Below are positions 9,652 through 19,989 of a DNA stretch of 28,136 nt, piece after piece. The stretch spans positions 31,356 to 59,491 of the forward strand of contig JAKCWW010000464.1 in the NCBI GenBank assembly GCA_026260175.1, written 5' to 3'. Source of the stretch: Reticulitermes lucifugus (taxonomy: Eukaryota; Arthropoda; Insecta; Blattodea; Rhinotermitidae). The stretch's first letter is position 1; the number at the start of each line of letters is the position of its first letter. The notes beneath the pieces were generated by a model. The model made no database searches, was not told the origin of the DNA, and saw nothing but the letters and a program-made list of their open reading frames with translations. The translations under genes and the position numbers were made by a program.

Positions 9652-11167
9652 CTCGTATTTGGAAGATTAGCTCTTGTCGGCTATCCGCATCTGTTTTGTA
9701 AACTCACAGATACTTTCCATTTATGAAAATACATTAAAATTGCTGTTAATTTTGTTTGATTTTTTGCTGTACTGTAGACACGTGTCTTTGCTTAAAGCAC
9801 TTTGTCCCTGTTCCTTTCAAAATAAAATGAACACCCACGTTACATTGCACTTAGTTCAATACTCCTAACAATATATGCGCTGTCTCTCATAAATTGATGG
9901 TTATTTATTGGATAGATCCATGTTGTTCCATTAGTTTCGAGTTGTGACTTCGAAGTGGAGTGTATATTTTCTTTGTACCTCACATGTCTCCAAGAGAAAG
10001 TTTGCTGTGCTGTGAGACAAATGCCTGCACACATTTCAGCTGTATAATGGCTTGTCTGTGGCCGGAAATTCATGTACAAAGGGATATAAACGTCGAGGAA
10101 TATTTCAGAAACTCCATCGTTATCAAGACTTGAGTTTACATCCATTTTCCGCGCTGGCTATGCAAGAGAAAGGAATTAATTACATTTCCTGTTAATTTAA
10201 TAACAAGAAAAACAAGGCTCATGTTATCTATCATCTTTGTAATTTTCTGTTCATATTTTGTCCGCATTGTAACCAATTAGATGGGAGAATAAGATACTGT
10301 GCATAATTGCTGCAATAAGATGATTTGTAATGTTGATAACAGTAGAATAACGGAGAAAAACTTGGGAATGTGGTTCATTTCTTTCTTCCATTTCTTTAAA
10401 TATGAAGTCAGACGAAGAGAAGGATGGTTGCCTCAAGCGTTTATCAGTGAAGTGCCAAGCTAAACTTCTTAGCTGTGTCACAGAAGTTAACGAAATGACC
10501 ACAGTTCGCGTGTTTTGTGCACTATTGAAATATAGGGCACACATTGCTGGCTTTAATATAAGCAATCAAAGTGGTTGTAATAGATTTGTACTGTTTTACA
10601 GTGAGGACGAAGGCACTTGTGACGGATGGCAGACTACTCACGAGATGTTGCTTCATTACATGAATAGATTTAGACCTATCCCTGAAACGAGTATTTCATA
10701 TTCATCTTTTATTCCTCAAACCATTGTTTTAATACTTTAATGTGTTTAAATTATGGTTGATCATAACCTTTACGGGCGTTTTGTCACCAGTAGATAAAGC
10801 TGGAGAAGTAAAAGTCGAGCATAAATCGGTGAGCTCAATAAATAGTGCGACTTACTGCGGAATTCACTTTGTAATTCGGTTCTCGGCAGGACTAGTGTCT
10901 TCACTGTTAGCACTGGAAATCACCTTTCGGTTCCTCACTGATATTTTACAAGGGATAAACAGACTGGAATAGCAAGCTAGTCACATACATCCATCTGGTC
11001 TTTAGGGCAAGACTGTATGGATTCTTACCTCCAAGTTTCATATTCTAGTGAAGGACATCCTTCCTAAGCAAAAAGGAAATATTTTATTACTTTCACCTTC
11101 AAGGCAAAGCCACCCAACTTATTTACCACTTCTTCTACAATGCCAGGCAGACCTAGCCCCTTCGTAT
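9652..11167. other. Unassigned sequence with weak ORFs
   Basis: Open frames at 10402-10740 (+, 112 codons) and 10742-10972 (+, 76 codons) follow one another. The first has a plausible polar N-terminus but no motif I know. Codon choice looks like the surrounding AT-rich DNA. I would not annotate either as a gene without transcript support. Confidence 0.4.
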
Positions 11168-11186
11168 AGCAGCAGCAGCAGTAACA

Positions 11187-11231
<45 letters not shown>

Positions 11232-11313
11232 GCTACTACTACAGCAGCGGCAACAGCAACAACAGCAACGACGACAACAACAACAACGACAACAACAACA
11301 GCAGCAGCAGCAG
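11168..11313. repeat. Compound trinucleotide microsatellite (AGC / ACT / AAC-ACG / AGC)
   Basis: Starts with four to five AGC units, passes into about seventeen ACT units, then a mixed CAG-CGG-CAA-ACG-AAC block, and ends again in AGC. The period of three keeps frames open on both strands (Ser/Asn/Tyr runs on plus, Cys/Ser runs on minus). The open frames at 11048-11359 and 11064-11498 are therefore artefacts of the repeat. Confidence 0.95.
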
Positions 11314-11573
11314 TCCCCTCTGCCTAAGCTTCCTGTACCAATTGGATAAGAGCCGATGAAGGTGCTGTGGAAAGGAAAAACTCTCTGGCCCTTTTGTAAG
11401 TCGGGTTCAGATTCCACGGTCTTTCGGCTTATAGTCCAGTCACTCCAATGACTGAGCTCTTCCTGCTTCCAATAATAATTCAGTAATTGAAAAATCATTC
11501 ATTTGCTAGCTGGTTTAACAGCACGACTGCCAGTTTCAAAACCAGCACAGATACACACATACAATGAAAATAC

Positions 11574-11607
11574 ATAAAAACCAAACAAAAAAAATAAAAA
11601 AAACAAG
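11574..11607. repeat. A-rich tract just left of TIR element 2
   Basis: Low-complexity AAAAACCAAACAAAAAAAAT run followed by AAAAAAAACAAG. It could be the tail of an older retroposon, but no body was recognised. Confidence 0.55.
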
Positions 11608-11638
11608 ACAGGCAATGTACGTGTAAAGGTGGCATTGT

Positions 11639-12455
11639 GGCGCGTTCGCATAACCATTGTTGCAGTGGAAACACAACAATGAATTCTGTGTGTGTTGTGC
11701 TACACGTCACTGTCAACTACGCAAAAATATTGAGTGTTGCACAACAATGCTTTTATGGGAAATTTGTGTCACCAGCAACAATAAAACGTTGCTTAGGTCT
11801 TCATGTAAAGTGCCCGATGCTGCATTGAAACAAAAAAATGTATTCGTTTGCCCGTGGCCTTTTTAGACGTACAGTTTGGCTAAGCAGATCGTAATGACAG
11901 ATACGTCGTTGCGCAGTTCCCCAGGTTTTGTAAGCTTTGCCGTAAAACATTTTACGAGTTCAGACGGAATTAATCAGTTATGAAGCAATACGTTGTTATG
12001 GGTGTGTGTCTGTATTCTTGCCTTAGTTATCTGGCAAGAAAATCGCACCTTTTCTGCTCCACATTATATTGTCATGTGTGGCCTGTCTGGCTGTATCATG
12101 TTTTTCCACATTATCTCATATACGGCACGATTTTCGGAAAAAAGTTATTGAATACAAAACGTGTGTTTTGATATTCTGTACAAAGTTTGTCTTAAACATT
12201 TCTCATTCTAAGAAGAATTCAGCGAGTTATTATCACTAATCTACATAGGTCTTCATGTAAAGTACCTGTTGTTCTTGTCAGCTTTTATTCACACTTCAAT
12301 TTTCTGGATAGAGTTTAGAAAAATATTCAAATATCAAATTTCATGAAAATCCGTTTAGTGGGAGCCGAGTTGTTCGATACGGACAGACCGACAGACGGAC
12401 GGACAGACAGACATGACGAAGCTAATAGTTGCTTATTGCAACTTTTCGAACGCGA
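11639..12455 (+). mobile_element. Non-autonomous TIR element, copy 2 of family
   Basis: The left end GGCGCGTTCGCATAACCATT matches the complemented right end of the copy at 16552-17195. The right end CTTTTCGAACGCGAC is a worn version of the other terminal repeat. From about 12010 onward it tracks the other copy base by base: TGTGGCCTGTCTGGCT, CGGCACGATTTTCGGAAAAA, TCTTCATGTAAAGTAC, GGGAGCCGAGTTGTTC, then a GACA/GACG microsatellite and ATGACGAAGCTAA. No transposase is encoded. TCTTCATGTAAAGTG also occurs near 11800, suggesting an internal duplication or nested copy. No target duplication was found. Confidence 0.75.
12249..12420 (+). repeat. Conserved terminal module of the TIR family with GACA microsatellite
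   Basis: This roughly 170-bp module, running from TCTTCATGTAAAGTAC to ACATGACGAAGCTAATAG, is the part best shared by all three family members: here, 16590-16760 reversed, and 24350-24510. The (GACA/GACG)n run at 12386-12417 sits at the same place in each copy, so it is part of the element and not a chance microsatellite. Confidence 0.75.
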
Positions 12456-13195
12456 CTAAGACACATAAAGATTAGGTAAATCAAATGCTGTTTTAGCAGC
12501 CTCGTAACGTTACCTCAACTTGCTATTAAAATCGTGTTTACGCGGCAACAACGATAACAACAACAACATAGAAAATTGTGACTTATGACAATCTACATAT
12601 TTCTTCTGGGGTTTTTAAATATTGTATTATGACTTAGCGCTTTAGACTCCGGTTTTCACATGCTTTCTGTGTACGTATTTCCCTGTAAGAGACATGTTCA
12701 TATCAGACTGTTAAGTGTACAATTATGCGAAACTTTCAAGTACAAAGTATTACCTAATTTTGGTTATTTAGCCCATTTTGTTAATGAACTCACCAGCCCT
12801 TAAAATTGTTAATTAAGTCTAACATTTACAGGGTCGAGGGAGTTTTACGCTGTTGACAGTGTACAATAGGAAAAGTACATTCAATAAATGAACTCAACTT
12901 CCCCGAACGAGGAATGTTTTCTTCTCTTATTTTTTTGTGTCACACTTCGTACGAACGTTGATTTGATAAAGGATTTCCACTAGACATCATCCACTCTATA
13001 TCACCGACATAACAGTATTCCCTCTCGCAAAAAATACGCTGTTCTACTTTACGCTCGCTCCCTATCCTGAATATATTTTGCATTTCATTAGCGAAAAGTA
13101 GCTTTCTCCGTCACGGGCGGTAGATCAATGGGTCTGCAAGCAAAGATAACGTCACTTCCACTTAAAATAGCTGACACCGTCCTTTTTACAGTGTG
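12456..13195. other. Unassigned sequence
   Basis: A short AAC run at about 12541-12569 is the only low-complexity feature. No gene recognised. Confidence 0.4.
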
Positions 13196-13651
13196 TTAAG
13201 GTGACGGCTTTAGGGATGAGGGTTGGTGAAGTCTATGTTGCTTCCGTGTAGGTGGAAGAGTGTGGTTGAGGGGAGGGATTCTGGATTCAGCCGCCTCTTC
13301 TTCATCAGGAGAAGAATAGTTTTTTACACAGCCATGAGGGATGTATTGCAAAAGGCCAATGACAGTGGCTTCTGTAGGGTCACAACGCGCCACTTCATTA
13401 ATCGGGCAGCTTCCCTGAACAGGCAATAAAAAGAGGTAAAGGCAAAGGCATGCGGCGTAAGATAAAAGGATGCCTTCGGTATATGTTAGTGGCTCCGTCT
13501 TCTCAGACAGTAGGCATGGACTTACTAATCTGTAGTTTAACGTAAATTTATGTTTGGATTTTTTGTGGTTGTATAATGAGCAGTGAACACATTGATGTGT
13601 TGCTAACGTCGTAGTTCTGTAGCCGCATGATTGCTGGGTTCGCGGGATCAA
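13196..13651 (-). other. Unrecognised 151-codon open reading frame
   Basis: One of the longest frames here not explained by a repeat. It starts at Met (13651) and ends at a stop near 13196. The N-terminal part is Cys/His/Leu-rich. The middle has a hydrophobic run around residues 60-80, and the C-terminal third is Pro/His/Lys-rich with an acidic patch (SPDEEEAAE). I recognise no domain. A frame of this size is only marginally unexpected by chance in 28 kb. Part of it overlaps a possible SINE head near 13575-13660, which argues for a repeat shadow. Confidence 0.2.
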
Positions 13652-13740
13652 ATACTGCTGAGGGCATAAATGTTCATCTCCTGTGTTGGTTGTGTGTTTA
13701 GGTAGCGGCCTTTGCGATGAGCTGATCTCTCGTTCAGAGG
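13575..13740 (+). mobile_element. Possible decayed SINE head (weak)
   Basis: TGTTGCTAACGTCGTAGTTC followed by GGGTTCGCGGGATCAAAT resembles a tRNA-like head with a damaged B box. No tail or duplication seen. Confidence 0.25.
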
Positions 13741-13747
13741 AGTCCTA

Positions 13748-13781
13748 CCGCGCGCGCGCGTGCGTGTGCGTGCGTGCGTGC

Positions 13782-13812
<31 letters not shown>

Positions 13813-13825
13813 TGTGTGTGTGTGT
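13748..13825. repeat. CG/TGCG/TG compound microsatellite
   Basis: A (CG)n start grades into alternating TGCG and TG units for about 78 bp of pure alternating purine-pyrimidine, a sequence type able to adopt Z-DNA. Confidence 0.95.
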
Positions 13826-14084
13826 AGGATCTAGAAACCTAAAAAATGAGGTGACCTAGGCCCGACTTAAACTGTTGCGCCACAAAAAAAGTAGAATATC
13901 TGGATATGACTGTGAGTATTTTCGTATTTAAAAGTGCGATATTAATAAAATAATTAGTAACTTTATTCAGGTGTATTAATAATAAATATTTCAGAATGTC
14001 AAAGCTTGTGGTAAAGTTTGGAGGGTTTGTTACAAAAGGAGATGGAGCTGCAATTTTATAAACTTGAAGTGTAAAATGTGGTCA

Positions 14085-14170
14085 CTCGGCTATCCAACAA
14101 TATGCGGGATTTGAGGTTCTCACGGAGGTGTTGATGAAGATTTAATTCTTCTGAGATATGACGTCTTATT
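14085..14170 (+). repeat. Dispersed-repeat motif (GGGATTTGAGGTTCTCACGG type)
   Basis: ATCCAACAATATGCGGGATT leads to TTGAGGTTCTCACGGAGGTG and then TTCTTCTGAGATATGACGTC. The last phrase is a worn form of the CTGGGATGTTACGCCGTG motif near 1505. From memory this block recurs widely in cockroach repeats. Boundaries unknown. Confidence 0.35.
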
Positions 14171-16550
14171 AATGAGTATATAGTTAACGAGCTTGCTGCC
14201 TCCGTCTTCAGAGTCCAAATAATCTCTTCTAATATCCCAGAAGACTTGAATCTTCAGCTAAGAAACTCTCTGCGTTTAATAGTGAGCCCGAGACTTCAGT
14301 CCTGTGTTCACAAGATCATGTAAATGATTCCTATTCTGATCCTGAAAACCCCACTTCAAATCTTCTTAACCAATTCATTCAGGATACCTTTTAATATTAT
14401 CCGAATATCTGAGCCTAGATCTAAGTTTTCAGGACTGAAATTCTTTACACATTTTTCATCAACTTCGATCGCAATTCAAGTCCTTCCTAATTCATCCTTT
14501 CTTATTAGCTTAGTAATATTCGATGAACTGTACAGATTAAAATGCTTCTCGTTATGTTGTACCTCTGTTTTAGATCCTAGTGGCACTATCTTACTAGTTT
14601 TTAATATTCCTGGATTGCCAGTCACTATTACGAGGCCTGGCGATTTTTTTGAACGATGACGTTTAACTTTACCAGAGCACATTTCTCATTTGCACTGCGT
14701 GTTTCAAGTGGTTCGTTGATTCCTTTTTTTATTTAATAGACACAGTTGTGTTAAAATTTTCTTACATTTGAATTTCCATTAACTAGCATTAGACAAACAA
14801 TATACCTTTTAAATGAGATCAGTGCATTGAAGTTATCATGTCATGACAATCGGAGGCAGGCTTTGCCACCTGTCGCCCGCCACCGCCTAAGGTCACTTTA
14901 TATCCAGGCTCCACAGCAACTGCTGATTAATTTTGATCAAAGCAGACAATGTGACAGGCTTGTCCCCAGCAGTGCATTCAATAACATAATTTTTGAGTCA
15001 CTTGACATTAAAATATCTTATTTGTGCACGTTATCTGGCGTTGTAATTGAACTTCGCACCACCAGAATAGATTGCGTTTAAAATGATTTATTACAGGTCA
15101 CTGGGAGAGTATGTGAAAACATGGAATACAGAGCCGCTGAAATAGAAATTTTAATATTTCTTATGAATTTTTACTTATTAGTAGCGAATGAATACGGGGC
15201 AGTTTCGCGGTGATGACAGCAAAATTATGTCCAAACTTTGAGCCATTTTATCAGCATCGGGTTTGCCAAGTCTGTCTAAACAACAACCTTAACAATGGCT
15301 TTAACACCGCGTAGGCTTGTATTTATGTTAACAACAATTTCTGTCGAAAGTTTCTTTCATTTTTCCGTCGTAATTTTAAAGAATACGAAAATAATATATT
15401 GTGGCTGGTCGCAAAATGCTTCCTGTTTTGTTCTTGATGTTGTGTATATTTGATAGTTTTCTTGGTTATTTAAACGTTTAAAAACTACAAAAATAAACCT
15501 ACTTTTTTCTCCAGTGTGCTACATTTTTAATTATTTTTGCTACGCCGATTTAATTAGGTAGTTCCATTTCTTGTTCTATCGAAGAAATGAAAGCTAAATT
15601 AATTTATGCCTTCAGGAAGAGTTTGTAGTTTGTCATAAAATGGTCTCAAGGAAAATTTTACTTCTTCCCAAAGACTGTCAGAATGTCTTAAAACTTTATA
15701 AATCATAAATAATATATAAAATTGTATCTCTTCTTCGCCATTATTTTCTGTCCCTTTCTTTCAATTAACAATTTACAGTTGTTAATTAGAGCCAGGATTT
15801 CTCTGTTTAAACGTAGACACAAAGGATTTCCGTCTTTGTATAGATATAGATTTACTTGTGGAAATCCAAATACACTTACAGCACTCATAAACGAGCCATT
15901 ATAATTAGTCGCCATTTTCGCATTCCCCCACCGCCACTAGCTGACTTGAGAGTTGTGCCTGCTTTCATTTACATTGTGTCATTCACCTGGGGAAAGTCCC
16001 GTGTTTTAATTAATCTTTACTCACGTTCACTCGCTGCGACATTACAGTATTTCGCCGGGATAATTAATAAGCTATATACTTGTTATGTTTCCATGAGCGA
16101 TGAGAAATGACACCCTCCCTCTCCTAAGTGGAACTTCGGCGTAAACAGTAGCTGGATCCTGCTTCTACACGTATAAAACCAGCTCGGATACGAGAAAACT
16201 TAACTAACTCCGAGTTTACGAAAAATCTCTTTGCCAAGCCCATCTATCGAACTCCACGGAATAGAGCTCTTCTTGAATAGGTTATAGTCGCACAGATATT
16301 AAAGGCACACCCTGTGTGTTATGTAACCCGAATATTTACTGAAGTGAACACAAGACGCTGGCCACTGGACTCTATACTGTGCCACACATAAATCCAGAAC
16401 ATAAGCTGCAGACTATTTCTCTAAGATACTTTTTAATATTATCCTCTCTTCCACGCTTAGATCTTCTAATTTCTCTTGTATCATCGCGCTTACCGACAAA
16501 AGCTATGCCATTGTAATTCTTAAGTTGATTCTATATGTCCAAGTCATTTC
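14171..16550. other. Unassigned sequence
   Basis: Short open frames (14324-14659, 14827-15081, 15703-16110) show no recognised motif. CGTATAAAACCAGCTCGG near 16170 resembles a TATA element, but nothing downstream supports a promoter. No repeat boundaries seen. Confidence 0.4.
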
Positions 16551-16594
16551 AGGCGCGTTCGCAAAATTGCGAAAAGCGACTGTTAGCTTCGTCA

Positions 16595-16626
<32 letters not shown>
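16595..16626. repeat. (TGTC)n microsatellite inside the TIR element
   Basis: About eight TGTC units, at the equivalent place to the GACA run at 12386-12417 in the other orientation. Confidence 0.95.
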
Positions 16627-16982
16627 AGCGTGGAACAACTCGGCTCCCAATGGAAGTATTTTCGTGAAATTTTATATTTGAGTATTTTTCGAAAATCTGT
16701 CTAGAAAATTCAAGTTTCATTAAAATCTGACAAGCATAGCGGGTACTTTACATGAAGACGTATCTGCATTTATGATAATACCTCTCTGAATTTTTGTAAG
16801 AAGGGGAAATGTTTCTGGCAAACGATGTATAGAGAAAATCAAAACATGTATTTAATGTTCAGTAACGTTTTTCCGAAAATCGTGCCGTTTATGAGATAGT
16901 GTAGAAAAATTTGGTAGAGCCAGACAGGCCACAGATGACAGTATAATACGGCGCAAACGCTTTGCATGCTGGATAACTAAGG

Positions 16983-16984
<2 letters not shown>

Positions 16985-17020
<36 letters not shown>

Positions 17021-17070
17021 NNNNNNNNNNNNNNNNNNNNNNNNNNNNNNNNNNNNNNNNNNNNNNNNNN

Positions 17071-17133
<63 letters not shown>
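16985..17133. repeat. (AC)n microsatellite with 50-N assembly gap
   Basis: AC dinucleotides run 16985-17020, then 50 N at 17021-17070, then AC again to about 17133 with two interruptions (AAAC, AGAC). The gap lies wholly inside the repeat, so its true length is unknown. Open frames read through it are artefacts. Confidence 0.97.
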
Positions 17134-17195
17134 GACACTTAGAATATGTAATATTTCTTGCTTTTGCACGGCAACAATCGTTACGCGAACGCGCC

Positions 17196-17499
17196 TCAGT
17201 GTTACGTTGATATGTTACTTGTCTTCTTCATCATTGACTTCATCATCCTAATAATATTTAGTGAAAATAACAAATTTGTAGGATTCCTAATTTTCAGTTC
17301 TATTCAGCTTCTCACTCTTTCTTCCGCCTAAAATTCCACTTATTCTTTTCACTGCTTTGTTTACAAACATGCTGAACCTGCCTTCATCCCTTATTTAATT
17401 TTGCTGTCAGTTAATCAGTGTTGAATCATCGAACGGTTAATGAATAATGAAGTGTAAAAAATGAAATGAAACTGTTGTGGCTTAATTTGAATTAATAGC
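17196..17499. other. Unassigned sequence
   Basis: No gene, RNA or repeat recognised. Confidence 0.4.
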
Positions 17500-17504
17500 C
17501 AAGA

Positions 17505-17595
17505 ATTCGCCTCGATCTTCATGCCGAAATCTGAATCCGGACCTCAGGACTATGAACAGGAATGCTACCCGCATGACCATGACTTTCGTAAGGGA
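17505..17595 (-). mobile_element. Possible tRNA-derived SINE head, reverse strand
   Basis: On the minus strand TGGTCATGCGGGTAGCATTC resembles an A-box region and GGTCCGGATTCAGATTTC a worn B box at suitable spacing. Body and tail were not identified. Confidence 0.35.
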
Positions 17596-18529
17596 CAGAT
17601 TTTATACTGTAGTTTTGTATATTATAATCTTCGTAGTTTCAGATTTTATTAATTTGTATGCTACTGAACGACGCAAGCCTCAGCTGTTAAAGTTACGCCA
17701 CATGATGAAGATTGTTTGAAGCGGCATCAGTTGATAAAGATAATGTAGGAAGTCACAGCGTTATATTTAAGAGCACTATTTATTAATTCTTTTAGAGAGG
17801 CTAACGTATTGAGGGTAACCGAATTAAGGGGTCAAATATAGCTTAAGGCTGGGGATTCACTTGGGTCCCCAGTTCTATTTGAAATTCTCTATAATAGTAC
17901 GGCCGGGCTAAGTTATAAGCATATTTTCAGAAGGGAACAAACATTTCTGTCGAAATGTTTTGATTATACTTTTGACGTGTGACATCGCGTTGTGTTATTC
18001 AGTAACTCAATATATGTGCTTAGACTGATATTAAATTTATATATTTTCTGATTATAACTGGAAGATGTTTTAGACCTGGAATCAGTCCAATTAATAGGTT
18101 GAGGGTTTAGAAATTATTACTAACAAAGACGGAAATAATGAAGCCTAACAAGATGGCTGTTTTTACTAAATCCTGCTGATCTGACCGTCCACTGGGAATA
18201 ATCCTCTATTCATTGAACTTTTTTCTTCTATCATTTTTTCATAACCGAAGTAATTACCTTATAATATTGTTGTCAGTTACCATGTTTCCGAATTCTGGTG
18301 CGAGTCACGTATTTGTATAATCCGGCACAGGACAGAATTTTCTTCTTATAATATCCTGAGCGTGTACTTAAACTTGCATAAGGTTATATCGTGAGGAGCG
18401 AAATTGTAGCACCTGAGATTTAGTGTGTTTTCTAGACCCTTTCCTCTAATAGCCTTACTCTGTGTCACATTTTCCTGTCGTATCGTTGCCAGCACACTTT
18501 GTCACTTTCCATGTGAAGACTAAAAACAC
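17596..18529. other. Unassigned sequence
   Basis: AT-rich, stop-dense in all frames, nothing recognised. Confidence 0.4.
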
Positions 18530-18912
18530 GAGAAGGAATCAGAAAATATTAGAAAACAAAGAAGGAAAGAATGATAGAAGGAAAGCAAGAAGAAAGAAAA
18601 TGAGAGGCGAAAATGGAAAAGAACGAAGGAAAGGAAAGCAGTAAAAAGGCAAAGGAGGAAAGAAAGAAGAAAAATGAAAGGTGGAAAGGAGAAAGAGAAT
18701 AAGAAAGGAAGTAACGAAAGAATTATGTACGGAAAAGAGGTGGGAAGGGAGGAAGAAAGAAGGGGAAAAAGAAATAACGGAAAAAGGAAAAAAGGAAAGA
18801 CAGAAGAAAAGGAGATGAAGGAAAGTAAAACTCATAGAAGGGAAGAGGGCAAATATAATGAGACGGAAAGAATGGTTGAAAGAACGGACCAACTAACGAA
18901 AGGCAGGAAGAA
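18530..18912 (+). repeat. Degenerate polypurine (GGAAA/GAAAGA) tract
   Basis: About 380 bases that are overwhelmingly A and G on the plus strand, built from variants of GGAAA, AGAAAG and GAAGGA. The extreme strand asymmetry opens frames on both strands: Lys/Glu/Arg-rich on plus (18462-18644, 18674-18970), Phe/Ser/Leu/Pro-rich on minus (18539-18892, 18723-19031). None of these is a gene. Such tracts can form intramolecular triplexes. Confidence 0.9.
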
Positions 18913-19432
18913 ACAGGGCAATTTGCCTTATTTCCTGGACGATGGACTTTACATCCACAGTGATTCCTGACCCTTGTAAGGTGCCCAACAATTCTGTGTG
19001 TTGGTCTCAGAATCACTTTGACCTGTGTCACTGCTCTTCATGCCGAGTCATTTGTCATCACTGTAGAATATGACGTGAGCTTCAGTAATTAAACATTGAT
19101 AAAAACTGCCGCAGAGCACAAGCTGTACTGAAGACGCAAGATGTTGTTACTGGAGTAAACGTCACAAATTGCCTTGTTGATTAACGTTACGTCTTGTGAC
19201 TAACTTGGTACTGTTTCAGCAGTGATAAATTATACATGTGTCACCAGAGAACCCGTGAAAGTTGCAGAGCTAATGATGGCCATGTCTTTTCATCATTAAC
19301 GTTTAAAGATTAATGGTAATCATACTTGCCACCTGCATTGCCAGTAAAAGCCCTGTATTTTACAGACGCAATATATGTATATTTATCATATTCAGAATAA
19401 TGAAACATTTCGTTTTCTGTACATCATTATCT

Positions 19433-19800
19433 GATTGGCCTTTATAATGGAGACGCTGTGTATTTCTTTTGAGGTAGGACCTGAATTCTTATATCTTATT
19501 TAGCTAAATTTCAGTTGAAAGTTTAGATGCACCAAAATATTCAATCTGATCAGACGTTATATTTTCTTGAAACGTAAGTTTTTTGGTTATCATAAGTGTG
19601 CATTTTAAACTAAGAATTACACTTACAGGTTACGTTAGGCCCAAAAATGAAGTGAACATTAAAATGAAATAAACTTCTGAAACACAGTGGTAACTATATC
19701 CATCACAGCTTTTAGCATTGAAACAATTAAAATTTTCCGATTGGTCTTTGTAAAGGGAGATGTAATGTGTTTTCTGTGATGTAGGAACTCAACGTCTAAG
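19433..19800. repeat. Diverged direct repeat, offset 306 bp
   Basis: GATTGGCCTTTATAATGGAG at 19433 and GATTGGTCTTTGTAAAGGGA at 19739 begin two related blocks of about 60 bases that both run into GTAGGA(C/A)CT. The second block is cut off where the MITE at 19801 starts. Confidence 0.45.
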
Positions 19801-19989
19801 TACAGTCGAACTCCGTTATAACGTCATGAAAGGGACTGAATATTTTTTGTCGTTATAAACGAGTGTTGTTATAACCGAGGAGTCTAATGTTATGGTTAAT
19901 AGTGAGGATTTCATTGGTAACACACAATATCTGACGCTATAGACGAGGTGTCATATAAACCGATGTCCTTATAACCGGGTTCGAATGTA
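19801..19989. mobile_element. pogo/Tigger-like MITE (second), 189 bp
   Basis: The left end reads TACAGTCGAACTCCGTTATA. The right end, complemented, reads TACATTCGAACCCGGTTATA. The inverted repeats share about 20 positions and are bounded by TA (19801-19802 and 19988-19989). The interior keeps several GTTATAA/TTATAAC words and has no coding capacity. Short CAGTCGAAC ends with TA duplication are typical of pogo/Tigger relatives of the Tc1-mariner superfamily. A SINE tail begins at the very next base on the right. Confidence 0.75.

Larger units (their letters stand above)
16552..17195 (-). mobile_element. Non-autonomous TIR element, copy 1 of family (best ends)
   Basis: GGCGCGTTCGC at 16552-16562 is repeated inverted as GCGAACGCGCC at 17185-17195. 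TCA lies directly outside both ends (16549-16551 and 17196-17198), a possible 3-bp target duplication. Read on the minus strand the layout is: terminal repeat, CGTAACGATTGTTGCCGTG, a (GT)n microsatellite interrupted by an assembly gap, a roughly 380-bp unique body, the conserved module with (GACA)n, and the second terminal repeat. It encodes no transposase, and the superfamily cannot be assigned from the ends alone. Most of its length matches the copy at 11639-12455. Confidence 0.78.

Noticed and set aside
10402-10972. Two consecutive plus-strand ORFs suggesting one frameshifted gene
   Set aside because: The peptides show no common family and the first ends in an AT-rich hydrophobic tail; chance is sufficient.
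11048-11498. 103- and 144-codon ORFs rich in Tyr/Asn/Ser or Cys/Ser
   Set aside because: Both are read-throughs of the trinucleotide microsatellite at 11168-11313.
16160-16180. TATA-like CGTATAAAACCAGC as a promoter
   Set aside because: No initiator, downstream element or ORF supports transcription from it.
16852-17169. Minus-strand ORFs with Cys-Val repeats and X residues
   Set aside because: Translation of the (AC)n repeat and the N gap; no protein.
18462-19031. Lys/Glu-rich and Phe/Ser-rich ORFs on opposite strands
   Set aside because: Explained by the polypurine tract.
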